Positions 1 to 12,002 of a DNA stretch of 64,000 nt are shown one piece after another (position 1 is the stretch's first letter; the number at the start of each line of letters is the position of its first letter). The stretch is taken from positions 7,945,207 to 8,009,206 of the forward strand of contig OZ234496.1 in assembly GCA_965153455.1 (NCBI GenBank), given 5' to 3'. This DNA comes from Sphagnum compactum. Its lineage: Eukaryota > Bryophyta > Sphagnopsida > Sphagnales. The translations under genes and the position numbers were made by a program. The notes under the pieces were generated by a model that was not told where the DNA came from, did not search any database, and saw only the letters and a list, made by a program, of their open reading frames with translations.

Positions 1-840
1 AGTTTTTTGAAAAGTGGCAAAACACTCTTGAAAAAGCTTTTACAATAGGATTAAATTTTACTAAACAACAAGTTTCATTGTTTTGTTCATGTCTTCCTTC
101 TTCATTGCAGGGTTTTGTTTCAATTCAAGGAGGCATACCAAATCTAAATCTACAATCAATAATGGTAACCATCAAACAAGCAGAATCAACATTAAAATTA
201 GAATTTGGAAATGAAAAGCAACAAAATGTGAATATTTTGACAAAAACAAATCCGAAAAAATTATTACATTTACAATCAACATACCAAAAATCATTTTCTA
301 AACAATCAAAACCAACAAAAATTTCACAAAAACAATTGCGGCAAACCATCGCACATTATTCCAAATCGTAAAGAAAGAACAAAAGATTAATCGATTGAAA
401 TATATAAACCACATTCCTTTGCATATAAATTTCTAAATCCACAAGTTAATGCCACTTCAAATAATGAAGAAACACATTATTTTGTTATTTACTTTTACTT
501 CACATTTGAATTTTTATGATACCCAGTAAATTGATTTTGGAGCCACATAACATATGACTATTCGAAAAAATGATTCCACTAATTACCAAACATTGTCACA
601 ACCTCAAACCATTTTTATAGCAAATGATGGACAACAACAAGCTTTTGGGATTGGATCCATTTCCATGCCTTTAAACATTGGGAAAACAATTTCCATTGAT
701 AATGTTCTCCATCTTAATTTACTAAAAATAATTATTATTTGTTAGCAAAATGGACATTAATACAAAAGTGGGGTGCAATTCATTTGCCTAAATCACTATA
801 TGACCTTAAAAATGAAATAAGTACATTGCATTTTAACGAT
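1..840 (+). mobile_element. Decayed Ty1/copia element A, gag to protease part
   Basis: Broken reading frames translate to copia polyprotein segments. Bases 1-368 give a gag-like stretch rich in K, Q and T with 'FEKWQNTLEKAF' near its start. Around 530-735 there is a protease-like stretch: a D-F-G-A-T motif, a stop codon, then 'HMT', followed by 'QTIFIANDGQQQAFGIGS' and 'ISIDNVLHL'. Known copia proteases read D-S-G-A-T-D-H-M. Stops and frameshifts mean the element is dead. It enters the window from the left, so its 5' LTR is not visible. The element resumes at about 3420 after an AT-rich block. The copia identity rests on motif order; the exact boundary near 840 is approximate. Confidence 0.72.
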
Positions 841-859
841 TTCACTTTGGTTAAAGTTA

Positions 860-3060
860 TTTCATTATAGGGTCATTATGTAAACATCATGTTTCACTAT
901 TAGTTGACATAATTCAATGTTATAATTTATTATGGTAAATCAGTTTATTTTTATGTTGTTTTAAATATCCTAACCTATTATAGGTTATACCTTATGTTAT
1001 TTTAAACTATTTTAAATTATTTTAAATTATACCCTAAGTTATTACCTGGGCTATTATAAATTGATATACTTCAAATTATACCTTAAGATATTATAGGTTA
1101 TTATAAATTAATATACCCTAGGTTATAACCTAGACTATTAGAAGTTATTAGGATGAAAGCACATTAAGGTGTAATATTTTCCAACATATTTGGAGTCCAT
1201 ACTAGTTTTCAAATAAAAATCCATATACATTGTAGCAAACTACATTATATTGCACAAGTCATATGGCAAGGTTAAACAATGTTTTTTTTTTAAATTTAGA
1301 TTTTATCGATGAAAGATAATTGTATCAAGAATTTACATTTAAAAAATGAGAAGTTGAATTATTAATTCCAGTCAATAAAAGACTTTTTTTTAAATCAATA
1401 TTTCATCATATATTTCAATTTACGATTTTCAAAAGAATTCAAAATTGTCCTCCTTTGTATTAGTGGCATCACACTACTTTCCACGTTAAAAAAATCATTC
1501 AACTAAACATTTTAATAAATATGTTGAGTCTATAATCATATGATATGACTATGATGCAAGTTTTTAACACTTCAAAACCATTATACTTTAAAATATCATA
1601 GGTTATATCATAACTTATTGTAGGCTTTTTATTTTATGTTATTTTGAACTAATCTATTTAATTAACCATGGGTTATACCTTAGGTTATTTTATTTTAAAT
1701 TATTCTATGTTATTTCAAATTATACCTTAAGCTATTCAAAGTTATTATGAATTATTATGATTTTCTTTTTTCTAAAATATAATAACTTAAAAAACCTACA
1801 GTTAAAAAGTAACACATTAAAAAATAACATATAACAACTTAAAGTATAATCATTTAAAATATTTAATAATAGCTTTAGTAAAATAGCCTAAAATAATAAT
1901 AAATGGCCTACAATAGAATAACCAAAAATATCCTATGATAAATAACTTAAAATAACTTACGTTATTATAGCTTAGAATAACCAATAATAACCTACAGTAT
2001 AATAGTTAAAAATAATTCAAGGTAAAATAATCTAAAATAGCCAATAATAACTTACAATAAAATAACCAATGATAGCTTATGATAGAATAACAAATATAGC
2101 ATAGGATAAAATAAATTAAAACCAACAATAGTTTATGATAAAATTACTAAAAATAACATATGATAAAATAACCAACAAGAGTTTAAATTGGAATAGCCAA
2201 AAATAACTTATGATAAAATAATTTAGAATAAGTAACAACAACCTATGATAAAAATAGTCAAAAATATCATAAAATAAAATAGTTTAGAATAGTCAACAAT
2301 AACCTACAAAAAATAGCAAAAAAAACCTATAATAAATTAATTTAAAACAATCAATAATAACGTAAGATAAAGTAATCAAAAATATTATAAGGTAAAATAA
2401 TTTAGAATAATTAACAATAGCCAATAATAACCTAGGATAAAATAGCCAAAAATATCTTAAAGTAAAATAACCTAAAATAACCAACAATAACCTATAATAT
2501 AATAACAAAAAATATCATTAGGTAAAATAGCTTAAAATATCCAACAATAGCTTATGATAAAATAAACAAAAATATTTTAAGATAAATAGCTTATAGTACT
2601 CACAATAATCTACAATAGAATAACCAAAAATATCTTAAGGTAAAATAGTTTAAAATAGCCAACAATAACCTTGATAAAATCATTAATAATAACTTCTAAT
2701 AAATAGCTTAAAATAAGCAAAATAGCCCACAATATAATAACCAATAATAATCAATGATAAATAGCCTAGAATAACTAGTAATAATTTACAATAAAATAGC
2801 CCATGGGAAATAACATAGAATAATCAACAATAACCTATGATAAAATTGCCAATAATAACCTAAAATAGAATAGCCCAAATAGTTAATGGTAAATAACTTA
2901 AATTAAACAATAGTAGTTTATGATAAATAACCTGAAATAGAATAGCCCAAAATCATTAATGGTAAATTAACTTATAATAAATAATAATAATTTATGATAG
3001 AATATCCTAAAATAACCTATGGTGGAATAACTAATAATTGCTAGGACTTAAAAGAAAATG
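860..3060. repeat. AT-rich degenerate repeat block with a strand switch, inside copia element A
   Basis: About 2.2 kb of very AT-rich sequence made of degenerate short units. Up to about 1750 the + strand carries forms such as 'TAGGTTATTTTAAATTAT'; from about 1790 onward it carries the complement type, such as 'TAAAATAACCTA' and 'AACCAACAATAACCTA'. The two halves are therefore opposite-strand versions of a similar unit meeting near 1760-1790. No coding potential is seen; open stretches here are low-complexity artefacts. It separates the protease from the integrase of copia element A, so it is either an insertion or an expanded internal repeat. Confidence 0.7.
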
Positions 3061-3270
3061 TGCTGAATAATATGTGATGACAAAAAACTATCATTCATTT
3101 AATTAGTGGTTCAATGTTTAAGGACTTGCATGGTGGTGAAAGGAGATGAAGGATTCAAACCTTCACATTTACACCTTAGGTTGGTGGGTTAAATGTTTAA
3201 GTGGTTTAGTCTGTTAGTTTAAGCTATGTAACTTAATGAAAGTTCCTAAGTGTTTTAACTTAGGTTTGGA

Positions 3271-3390
3271 CTTAACTATTAGTGAATTTATTGTTAATGA
3301 TTTAACTATTAGTGAATTTATTATTAATGATTTAACTATTAGTGAATTTGATTAACTATTGATGAATTTAATTAGCTATTAACGAATTTT
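3271..3390. repeat. Short tandem repeat, about 30-33 bp unit
   Basis: The core 'TTAACTATTAGTGAATTTAT' recurs three times, with more decayed 'TAACTATTGATGAATTTAAT' and 'TAGCTATTAACGAATTT' units after it. It lies between the AT-rich block and the integrase segment of copia element A. Confidence 0.75.
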
Positions 3391-3419
3391 TTTGTCTATG
3401 ACAACTAATTTTTGTTTAT

Positions 3420-4150
3420 TAGGGGGTTGACCACTTTCACCATGGTAAATTTGTCCAATTTCATTTAAAATTTAATGAAACACGTATTGAACTTGGACGT
3501 AGATTGATGTAGTGGGATGATAATCATATTATGTTATCTACAAAAAAAATGTGTAAAATTATAACAATTGATATCCATAATCAAAAAATCATCACTGAAT
3601 GTCTTCAAGTTGAGAATTCATTTCTTATTACAGTAACATGTGATGTGAATAATTAATCAATTAATTTTTCTTTTCTAACTACTTCCCAATCAATAAATCT
3701 TGAAACCATAAGATGGCACCACAAATTTGGTCACATAACTTTCCAATCTTTCCATTAAATGTTAAATCAACAATTTATTTTAGGTCTTCCTTCCATTAAA
3801 ATGTATACTTCAAATCTTTGTGAAGGGTGTATTATGGGAAGATATTCAATGTCAAAATTTCCAAAACAAGGTTTTACATGAGCCTCATCACTTTTAGATT
3901 TAATACATAGTGATGTTTGTGGTCCCATCCAAACACATTCATTTAATAAGGTTTACTATTTTGTTGTTTTTATTGATGTTTTTTTTCAATTTACAAAGGT
4001 TTATTTCATGTGATCTAAATCAGATGTCTTTTCAAATTTTCAAATTTATAAAACATTTGTCAAGACCCAAATTGGAAGAAAAATCAAAATTCTTCATTTA
4101 AACAATGGTGGTGAATACAAATTTTTAAAATTCAACAAATTTTGTGATGA
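3420..4150 (+). mobile_element. Decayed copia element A, integrase part
   Basis: Frames between about 3690 and 4140 translate to the copia integrase N-terminal zinc-binding and core regions. They show 'WHHKFGHITFQS', 'LGLPSIKMYTSNLCEGC', 'LIHSDVCGPIQTHSFNKV', 'YFVVFIDVFF', 'KSDVFSNFQIYKTFV' and 'NNGGEYK'. The HxxxH...CxxC layout and the D(S/V)CGP and GGEYK blocks are those of copia integrases. In-frame stops occur (for example after 'VYFM'). The homology ends abruptly at about 4145, just after the GGEYK block, where unrelated minus-strand sequence begins. That suggests truncation by another insertion. Confidence 0.82.
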
Positions 4151-5213
4151 AACACCGCTGCTTCTTTGGCAATCCACCCTAGAAGTCATCTCCACTAGAA
4201 TCCACATGCATCCATCTAATCATAGCTTTTCTAAATGAATATTTGGATGCACCCAAACTTCTTGCAATTTGCCTCTAACTTGAGGATGCATTAGATGCTA
4301 TAGAAGCCAACAAAACATTCTTATACAATGAAAATTGACTATCATGGTTTGGCACAAGGGTACTATAAGCAGCCTTCATGTTGTTAATCATGATTTTTTC
4401 CACTTGAGTTTCTTTGCGATATTTTGCATACTCAAATAGAAGGGGTTGGATACTATCAACTTCTACCAATTTTCTCACAATTACCTTCTTTTTTCCCTCA
4501 TTCAAATCTTGTAAAGCTCTCTTTATCTATAATTGTAGGTTAGTTGAAATATCTATACACCTCTTCCATTTAGAACGACCAATACTATAGGTGGTAACAT
4601 GGTTTGTGGATACATTAGCATCAACATATGCATGAGCTAAACCAAATATAAAACCTAGGCTTGCTGAAGAACCTAGATTGATGAAGAACTTGGACCAGAT
4701 GTAAAAGCTAGATCAAATGTAGAAGTAAGATTAGATGCAAAAGTTAGGTCAATGTGTATTGGTTCTTGGTTTTGTTGCAATTGCTTTCAATACTCTTGTT
4801 TAGACAAATGCCACGTTTCCTTTCTATAAATGGCACACATGTAAAGCATCTGACAAGCTTATATCACAAATGGAAGAGGAAATAAATTACAAAATTATCT
4901 AGAGGGTATTATTACAATCAATGAGTACATACAAACCATAAACCAAAGTATATTCAATAAGTTACACATTGCTTAATCTTCCAACACACTAAACAAAAGT
5001 CTGTACATTAAAACTTATGTAAACCTTATGATAACATGAAAAATACAATCTTACTTAACTTCCATTGCTTGGAATTTTGCCCACTTTGTTGCTTCCTTTG
5101 TTTCTAAGGCATATTGCTTCACGCGTTTCTTTTCAACTATGAATGTTTCTTTTTCTGTAGGCATGAGTTTCTTGTTTTTTATATTGCCCATGTTCATAGT
5201 TTGATAGTTATTT
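4140..5213 (-). pseudogene. Unidentified minus-strand coding relic, possibly transposon-borne
   Basis: On the minus strand two open stretches have protein-like composition. The first is a charged helix-like segment near 5210-5060, including 'ALETKEATKWAKFQAMEV'. The second is a 76-residue segment at 4505-4275, including 'VIVRKLVEVDSIQPLLFEYA' and 'IMINNMKAAYSTLVPNHDSQ'. I do not recognise a family. The lysine-rich segment resembles in style the C-terminal coiled part of Myb/SANT-like proteins that accompany Harbinger transposons, and it has the same orientation as the Myb/SANT-like relic at 7.4-7.8 kb. That link is inference. It begins exactly where the copia integrase homology stops. Confidence 0.3.
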
Positions 5214-5215
5214 GA

Positions 5216-7415
5216 ATAAACTCAAAATTTAAGCTATCCCAACAAAACTTGCACACACTGACAATAAACAAAAATTGTTTGTCCACACTCACAAGATTTG
5301 GCAACAACATTTGAATTCTCTATTGTTGTGTGACCAAGGAGACAATATGTCATAGAGACACAAAAAATGCAATGATTTTGTAACCCTAAATTTTTTACAA
5401 AGTGGTTTAAGTTGTTTCAATCAATGTCAATGGTCAATTCGTGCACTTTTCATTGATCATCTGAGATCTTGCATCTAGACCGTCGAATGGCATTGATACA
5501 TACAAATCAATGAAAAACACAAGAAACATTTGAAATCTAGATGAAAAATAAGTCTTAATGGGGGAAAGAGTTAAAGCATTGGTGTTTACGCAAGAACTGA
5601 AAATTTAATGGCACTTTGCTGTGTCAGAAGTTATTTGTTTAGTATCATTTGATCCTTGCATTTATTTTTCTATTATGCTTGCCATTTTTCAACACCAAAT
5701 ATGAAGTTATAAATTATGGGATTTACAAAATTCTAGGCCTTCCTTCACATTAAAAGGCTTCTAACAAAATTTGTTTCATAACATTTGGACATGTAAAAGT
5801 AACTTGAAAGTAAATTGAAAGTAGATTCCAAAATTTTAATAAATTTTTGTTTTTGATGTACTTGTTTTGTAAATCACTTATATATTCACCTATTTGTTCA
5901 TTGCACAATATGCACCACATAAATATGTAATGAAACCCATAAAAATCCATAGATTTTAGTGTAAAAAACTTTACTTTACACCTACTTGATTAGAAATAGG
6001 ACATTCTGATAGGTTTGCGTGTTGAGTTGAAAGTAGGTTAATTTTTTTTTCCCCTTCACTTGAAGATATGAAAGTCTAGCCATATAAGTCTTGCATATAT
6101 TTATGCAAAAAAGATCAAAATGAATATAATTTTTAATGCATTTTTACATCATTTTTTGACAAGCACCCAATTTTTTAACCCTAGAAGACTACTTTTGTGG
6201 TCTACTTGACTATGCTTTCACCCTAATATACATTAATTGAGTCTAGGACCATTTAGGAGTTTTAACATTTTGGTTGATAATCCTTTGAAAAATTGTGTTT
6301 TTTTGCACTTGTTGAATATTTAAAAGCATGATTTTTTTTTTTAAGGAAAAAATCACTACTATATGAAAGATGATGAAATTTTATAAGTGGGAATTGCATT
6401 ATTGTTTCAATCTAATTTTATCCAATCCTTTTCATATAATTGTTGAATCAAAATGAACTTTAACTCAAAATGAACATTGGGTTTGAAAATGTTTTCATGC
6501 ACATTTTGAAGTTTTTTGCTTGTGGTTAAGATTGCCAAATAATTCATCAAGATTTTAGTTTGTTGTGTACTATGATATTTGTTATACACCACCTTTTTTG
6601 GACAAAAGGTGGGTCACCCATAATGTGCTTTCACCCCAATTTCAAATTGTTTTTAATCAAATATATTCTTTTTATTTTGCTGGTTTTGATTGCTGTTCCT
6701 TCAAAGAACCTCATCTAAGTTAACTATATCCATGTTCAAAACCTTTAGTGTCCGACAAGGTTTGATGAATGGGTGACCCAAGTATGGGATTGTTGTTTTT
6801 TACAAATGCTTGACCCATTATTTGTGGGAAACCTATAATTGCGTTCACCATGCTCCTTTGAGTTTAATTTGTGTCTACATTTCGATGTCTAAAATATGCA
6901 AGCTATGTTTAAAAAATTTCATGTTAAAACTTCTTTTGTTTTTCTTTGATTTAAAGTTGACAAAATGAATATGGTCTATTGATTCCACAAAGGCTTTTGA
7001 ACCCTTTTCCATTGCATTCACCTAATTTTGATGGGCAACAAAATTTCATTTACAAATTTTTGTATTCCTAATCTTCTTCCTATTGCATTTAGTGTTCATG
7101 TTGAATCATTAGATGATAGATGTGGAACTTTTTCTTTTACTTAAGCTTCGATGTTGCTTGATCTTGGGGGACAACAACCTTGTATTTCATTAGAGGGATA
7201 ATACATTGAATGTGTGGTGTTATTCCTTCATCTGCTATTGCATTGTTGCTCATTTTAGGTGTAATGGGGTTACGAAATGAAGGTTTTTAATGGAATGTAA
7301 ACTGATGTGTTGGTGGTTTGGGTGTTGCAATATTGTTCATGTTTGTTTGATTTGTAGAATTAGCTCCAATATTATACACATTTTAATCAATCTCTAGAAG
7401 TGTACAACATAGGAC
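5216..7415. other. AT-rich interval without recognised gene
   Basis: Short AT-rich open frames only, with no domain I recognise on either strand. It lies between two minus-strand relics and may be an intron-like or decayed part of one larger element. Confidence 0.5.
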
Positions 7416-7420
7416 CAACT

Positions 7421-7800
7421 TCATCTTGTATCAGCAATCTTGATCGTTTGTTGTACTTCAAATTTTTGATTATGAATGGGAGTGATGTACACATTGTCAT
7501 TTGCACCCACGAAGTCTTTGGAGTGCGATGGTTTGAAAATGGGCCTAGTGTTCATTAATGCATCAATCATTTCATAGATGTCTTTGTTGAACATCCTCAA
7601 CAAATTCAGTGCCAGTCTTTCTAAAGGAGACAAATTCCAAAACTCTTCATTATGACCCATCCCCACCATGTATTCTCAAATTCTTTTATAATCACCATAC
7701 ACAATGGCCCACTTTTCCTTGCAAGCAAGCCCATTCTTCATCTGTGCGTTGTGGCCAATTCCCATCATAGCCTTTCTTGTGGTTTCTTCCATTGCATGAC
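7421..7800 (-). pseudogene. Myb/SANT-like protein fragment (Harbinger ORF1 type?)
   Basis: Minus-strand translation gives an 82-residue open stretch (7669-7421) with 'HNEEFWNLSPLERLALNL', 'MFNKDIYEMIDALMNTRPIF' and 'GANDNVYITPIHNQ'. A preceding broken frame contains 'WATTHR'- and 'ARKSGPLCMVIIKEFE'-like remnants of a Trp-rich helix region. The pattern of spaced Trp and aromatic residues followed by 'LNTRPIFKPxHSKDF' resembles plant Myb/SANT-like proteins that travel with PIF/Harbinger transposons. This is a low-certainty family call. A Harbinger-type transposase relic does exist elsewhere in the window (42.7-43.3 kb), but it is not adjacent. Confidence 0.3.
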
Positions 7801-10145
7801 AACACTTTCAAAATAATCTTTGGAATCGATCACATCTAAAAAGACAAACAAGCTCATATATCTTTGCTTGGACTAGGGAAACAATGTCTTGGCGTTCCCA
7901 ATTTGGTTGTCACAATTTTTTGATGGGTCTCACTTCAATTCCAAAATCTTTTGAACTTTGTGTTTTTTTTTTTTCGCCTTTGTTCTTGATTGTATATGAA
8001 TAGAATTGCCAAAGCCAATTTCCCGAATGCTTGTAGATTTATTCAATTTGCTTCAATTGTGCGTGCATGTGAAATTTTTTGAAGTTTAAAGTCCAGCAAG
8101 GAGGAATGAATTGTACTTGGTTTATTAAAATTTTGATCTTCATTGCCAAATTTGTCCTCCTTTCCATATGCTTCGATGGTGTTGTGCAATTCTTTTTGTT
8201 GTGAAGTTGTTGTTAGGGATTGATGAAGGGCGCTACAAAGTGTTATGCTCTTGCAATGTCAACAACATCTTTGAAGCTGCTACTTCTACACAATTGTTGC
8301 CAAGAAGCCAAGAAGCTATTGTTTTTTGTTGTTGTGTATCTTGTTATGTTATAGCCTATTGCTACTATTACCACGCTATTGTTGCTACCAAGAAGATTTG
8401 GAGTGTTGCGCTCTCGTAATGCAACTCAAGGAGGCTTCTTCGAGCATTACAACAATTTGGACCATGGTGACACCTTAAAAGGACCCTCAGTAAAATTTCT
8501 GCCTAAAGAGAGGACGGCACCTTAAGATTCTCATCATCCTTTTCCTAAGGAAGATCTGGTAGAATTTTGTTAATGTCTGTGGAGGGTGACTCGGGGTCCT
8601 TAATATTTCTGTCTCACAGAAGAGGAGGTACCTAACACGGAAGGTGTAAGGTGCCTCGTCCCTACTTCTCAAAACAAAATTGAAGCCCTTAAAATTATTT
8701 ATGGGTCTTATCTTGGTCCTTAATTTACAAATAATAAGGCTTCTAAAAAACAAAGAATATCAAGTGTAACATGCCCCTCCTCTCCTCTACTCTCAAAAAA
8801 AATAAAAAAATAAATCATAGCCCATCCTTTCATTTCAACAATATTAAAAAAAAATTCTATCAGTTTCTTTACACCGCATAAGGGACCTTGAATAGGGCTG
8901 TTCTGACAATTTGGGTCCAATTCTCTCAGCTCCGGCCTCATGCAGGGTCCAGTTAATGATCCCCCCCCCCCCCCTCCCCCCCCCCCCCTTTGGCCTTTTC
9001 TTTTCGTCGGTTATGTCATAAAAACGCATAAATGACCAATCAACACCATCTCTCTTGGCTCTGTCGCCTAAAATATGGGGACCCAAATTATTGGGACCCG
9101 GAAAATTATCAACAAAAATCTGACACAATATTTTGGGGGTATTTTTGGGGTATTTGTAAATAGTAAGCACATGGCAGAGGCCAATGGGTGACAGCTGAAA
9201 CAAGATATTTGCTTGAATGCTTTTTGGAATAAATTTTAAATAAAAAATAAACACCCCCCCCCCCTCCCCACCAACAAAATCCCCCACTTTTTTACCAAAT
9301 GTCAGTCAGGTAAGTACGTAGGTACCTAAAGGAGTCCATTGATCCTGGTACGTCCTTACAACGTACAGAATAAAGTAAAAGATGGAGGAGGAGGAGGAGG
9401 AGGAGGAGGAGAAGGAGGAGGAGATTTGTCTTTCTATGAAAACGCATCTCGTTATTCATTATTTCTTTTTCTCATGGAGTTTTTCTTTTGCGTTCCCTTG
9501 CTTATAACCGTTTTTGCAGCTTTACTATTCAGACATGACGACACCTCATTAAATATTTTACTTTGCTCAATTTTTCTCTCAATTCCTCTGAACTAAATAA
9601 GAAATGGTTTAATTGAATTTTTTTTAAAATGATTATTATATTATCCCTCTTATATTATTGAATGGAGGCAAGTACCTAATGAGCAAGCATCTTTTATATA
9701 TATTTTGGTTTATATTACCTATTGAATGATTTTGTAACACTTTCATGTAAAAAATAGTTTTCTTAATTTAAAAAAAATTTAGTCTACAAGTTTGTTTTCA
9801 ATCTTGTGATGTAGTTGAAGTGGCAATCATCTGTGAGCCAATTTAGCCAAATTTGGGTATTGAAAAATATGAAAGGAAACACCGGCGAAATCATTATATA
9901 ATTTTGGGTACATGGCCTACTTGAACCATATATAGAAATCTGGTGATAATATTTATTGATTTTGGTGATTTTTTTTTTTTTTTCAAAAAATCATTGAATT
10001 TGTGACAGAAAATGTCCAAAAGTTTGCTACAGTACAAAAATTTCCCACTCAGAAAAGGCTGATTTCTTTGGTGGTTTTTGGGGGCGGGGGCCGGGGGGGG
10101 GGAAATACCCGGCGGGGGTATGGGAGCTTTTTCTTTCCGCGTACA
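7801..10145. other. Intergenic region upstream of the F-box/kelch gene, with homopolymer runs
   Basis: No gene recognised. It contains C-rich runs at about 8959-8988 and 9253-9266 and a G-rich run at about 10081-10101. A TATATA-like stretch lies at about 9930. The DNA becomes GC-richer from about 10080 toward the leader of the F-box/kelch gene. Confidence 0.5.
9382..9423. repeat. (GGA)n microsatellite
   Basis: About 13 GGA triplets with one interruption (GAA). Confidence 0.95.
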
Positions 10146-10149
10146 CACA

Positions 10150-12002
10150 CTTGATAGGTGAGGGGAGATAGAAAGAAAGTAGCAGTAAGTAAAAGAAGTT
10201 GAGCTGGAGAAGGCGCCAAAGTAGTCAGTAGGGCGGCAAAGCGGTAGCCCGCAAAGGAGTAGGTAGAGAAAACGGAAGCGGCGGTCCAGTGAGAGAGAAG
10301 CTGGTTTAGGAGCGGCGCGTGGAAGATGTCGTGTCTTGCTGCGGTGTGTGCGTGCCTGTCGCTACTCGAGCCGCGTCTCCGATCTCCATGTCCACTCACT
10401 GATTTGCATTCTTGATCCCCTGGCTTCCTCTCGAAGCGCTGTTTCCAACGAGCCAAGGAAGGCAAGAAGCCGAGAAAAGTCGCAGCAGTAAAAGTAGCCG
10501 AGAAGAGACGAGAAAAGAAGAAGAAAAGCACCAGTAATTTGATGCCGGACAGAGATTTCTTACTGCACTGTGCGTGCAAAAATATCATCGCGGTTGCAGA
10601 AAAGTTGGCTGCTGACAGTAGTGGAACATAGTATCCCGGAGCCTGAACTGCAGCAACTCGAACTTTTGTGCGTGGCTGCACTGCAAACGGAAGTTCGATC
10701 GATCATTGCAGGAGGGGGGAGTTCAAGATTCTCTCGAGCGAAACTTGCGGGATTGTCGAACATGAATTACTACTACTACTATTGGAAAACGTTGCAGGTC
10801 ACGTCCGAAGCTGCAGACCGAGAAACTTGCTGTATTCTTCTAGGATCGTCACGGATCGTGGAGAGAAGATAGTTGATCTCCTCCGCTCAGTAAGTGTAGT
10901 AGATCTGATCATTAATTTCTTGGGTCTTTCTTCGTCGGCTTGGCTTGATTGACGTGGTGGCGTAGCGTCGTCAACTGCTGCACGGGAGCCTTGCGTAGTG
11001 ACCGCTAACATTTAGCCGTCGTCGTCTTCTCTCATGACGCGGTGCGTTTTGCATGTTTTGCATGTTGATGTGTTGTGCGGTGCTTTGAGAAGAACAACAC
11101 TTGACGCTTGCATCGGGCCTAGATCATATTCGCCTGATCAATTGGCGCACTGATCAGCGGCCTGTTAGCAAGTAGCTTGCTCCTCAGGAGCAGCTTGCTG
11201 AGGTGAGAGCCACCGACGGAAAAACTCACATGAATACCGATCATTACGAGTCTTACAACAACCTCGTCGTCGTCATTAGGTACGTAATTACGTGGCCGAT
11301 TTCTTTCTTGTGGCTAGTTGCAGCAGTATATTACACCTCTTGTTCAGGAATCAGTTCATATGTTTTGCGATCTTGCTTCGATTGTATTGCAAGCACGGTA
11401 TGTAGGCAGCAGCGGCAGTTTTGTAGACGACGATCGCGCAAAGCAGATCCGTGTTAGAAGACAGCCACAATCCATGTGGTTTTCCAGACCGTGCATGAGA
11501 ATTGTAGTCTTGAACGTTGGCATATGCAGATCTGGAAGCCAGGAAAACCAAGAAGCTGGCTGCATTAGCACGATTCCTGCAGCCCGTGGTGCCAGAGATT
11601 TACAAAAGCTGAAGGGAGTTCCGTCTCATTATGCATCATCCCTCTACCTCCTGGAGGTCGCGTCTATCGGCACAAGGCTACAGCAAGGACAGTCTTGAGA
11701 TTACAGTATCTCATGGAGGTGCGGCGCCCGGAGTATTGATTATGTTAAGGTTAATACTGATCAGGACTTGTGTTTCTGAAATAGAATAATGGTATTATCC
11801 TAGAGAATTGCAGATCATCATGTTTTGATCATGTTCAGCTTCTTCTGTTGGAAACCTTTTTTTCTTGAAAATGCAGCAAGAATCTGCTTTCTTGATAGGA
11901 GATCTTTACATGTATGTCTCTTGTGAAATTTTTGCAGGATTGAAGTGAAAAGCGAAATTTGCAAGTCTCAAGAACTTGGTCCAGCAGCTTACAGCGTTAG
12001 AT
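10150..12002 (+). promoter_or_regulatory. Putative 5' leader with one intron, F-box/kelch gene
   Basis: A GC-richer, purine-rich leader runs from about 10150. A donor-like 'CTCA|GTAAGT' sits at 10889/10890 and an acceptor 'TTTTTGCAG|GATTG' at 11937/11938. This predicts a leader intron of about 1.05 kb and a short second leader segment, 11938-12002. An in-frame TGA at 11946-11948 lies before the first ATG at 12003, so the second leader segment is non-coding in the CDS frame. The transcription start is not determinable by eye. Open stretches in the leader that begin with GTG are not supported as genes. Confidence 0.55.

Noticed and set aside
10570-10872. 100-codon open frame in the F-box/kelch leader
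   Set aside because: It begins with GTG, has no recognisable domain, and lies in the predicted non-coding leader exon.
11976-12002. Longer start for the F-box/kelch protein
   Set aside because: The extra nine codons begin with TTG; the first ATG is at 12003 and an in-frame stop lies at 11946.
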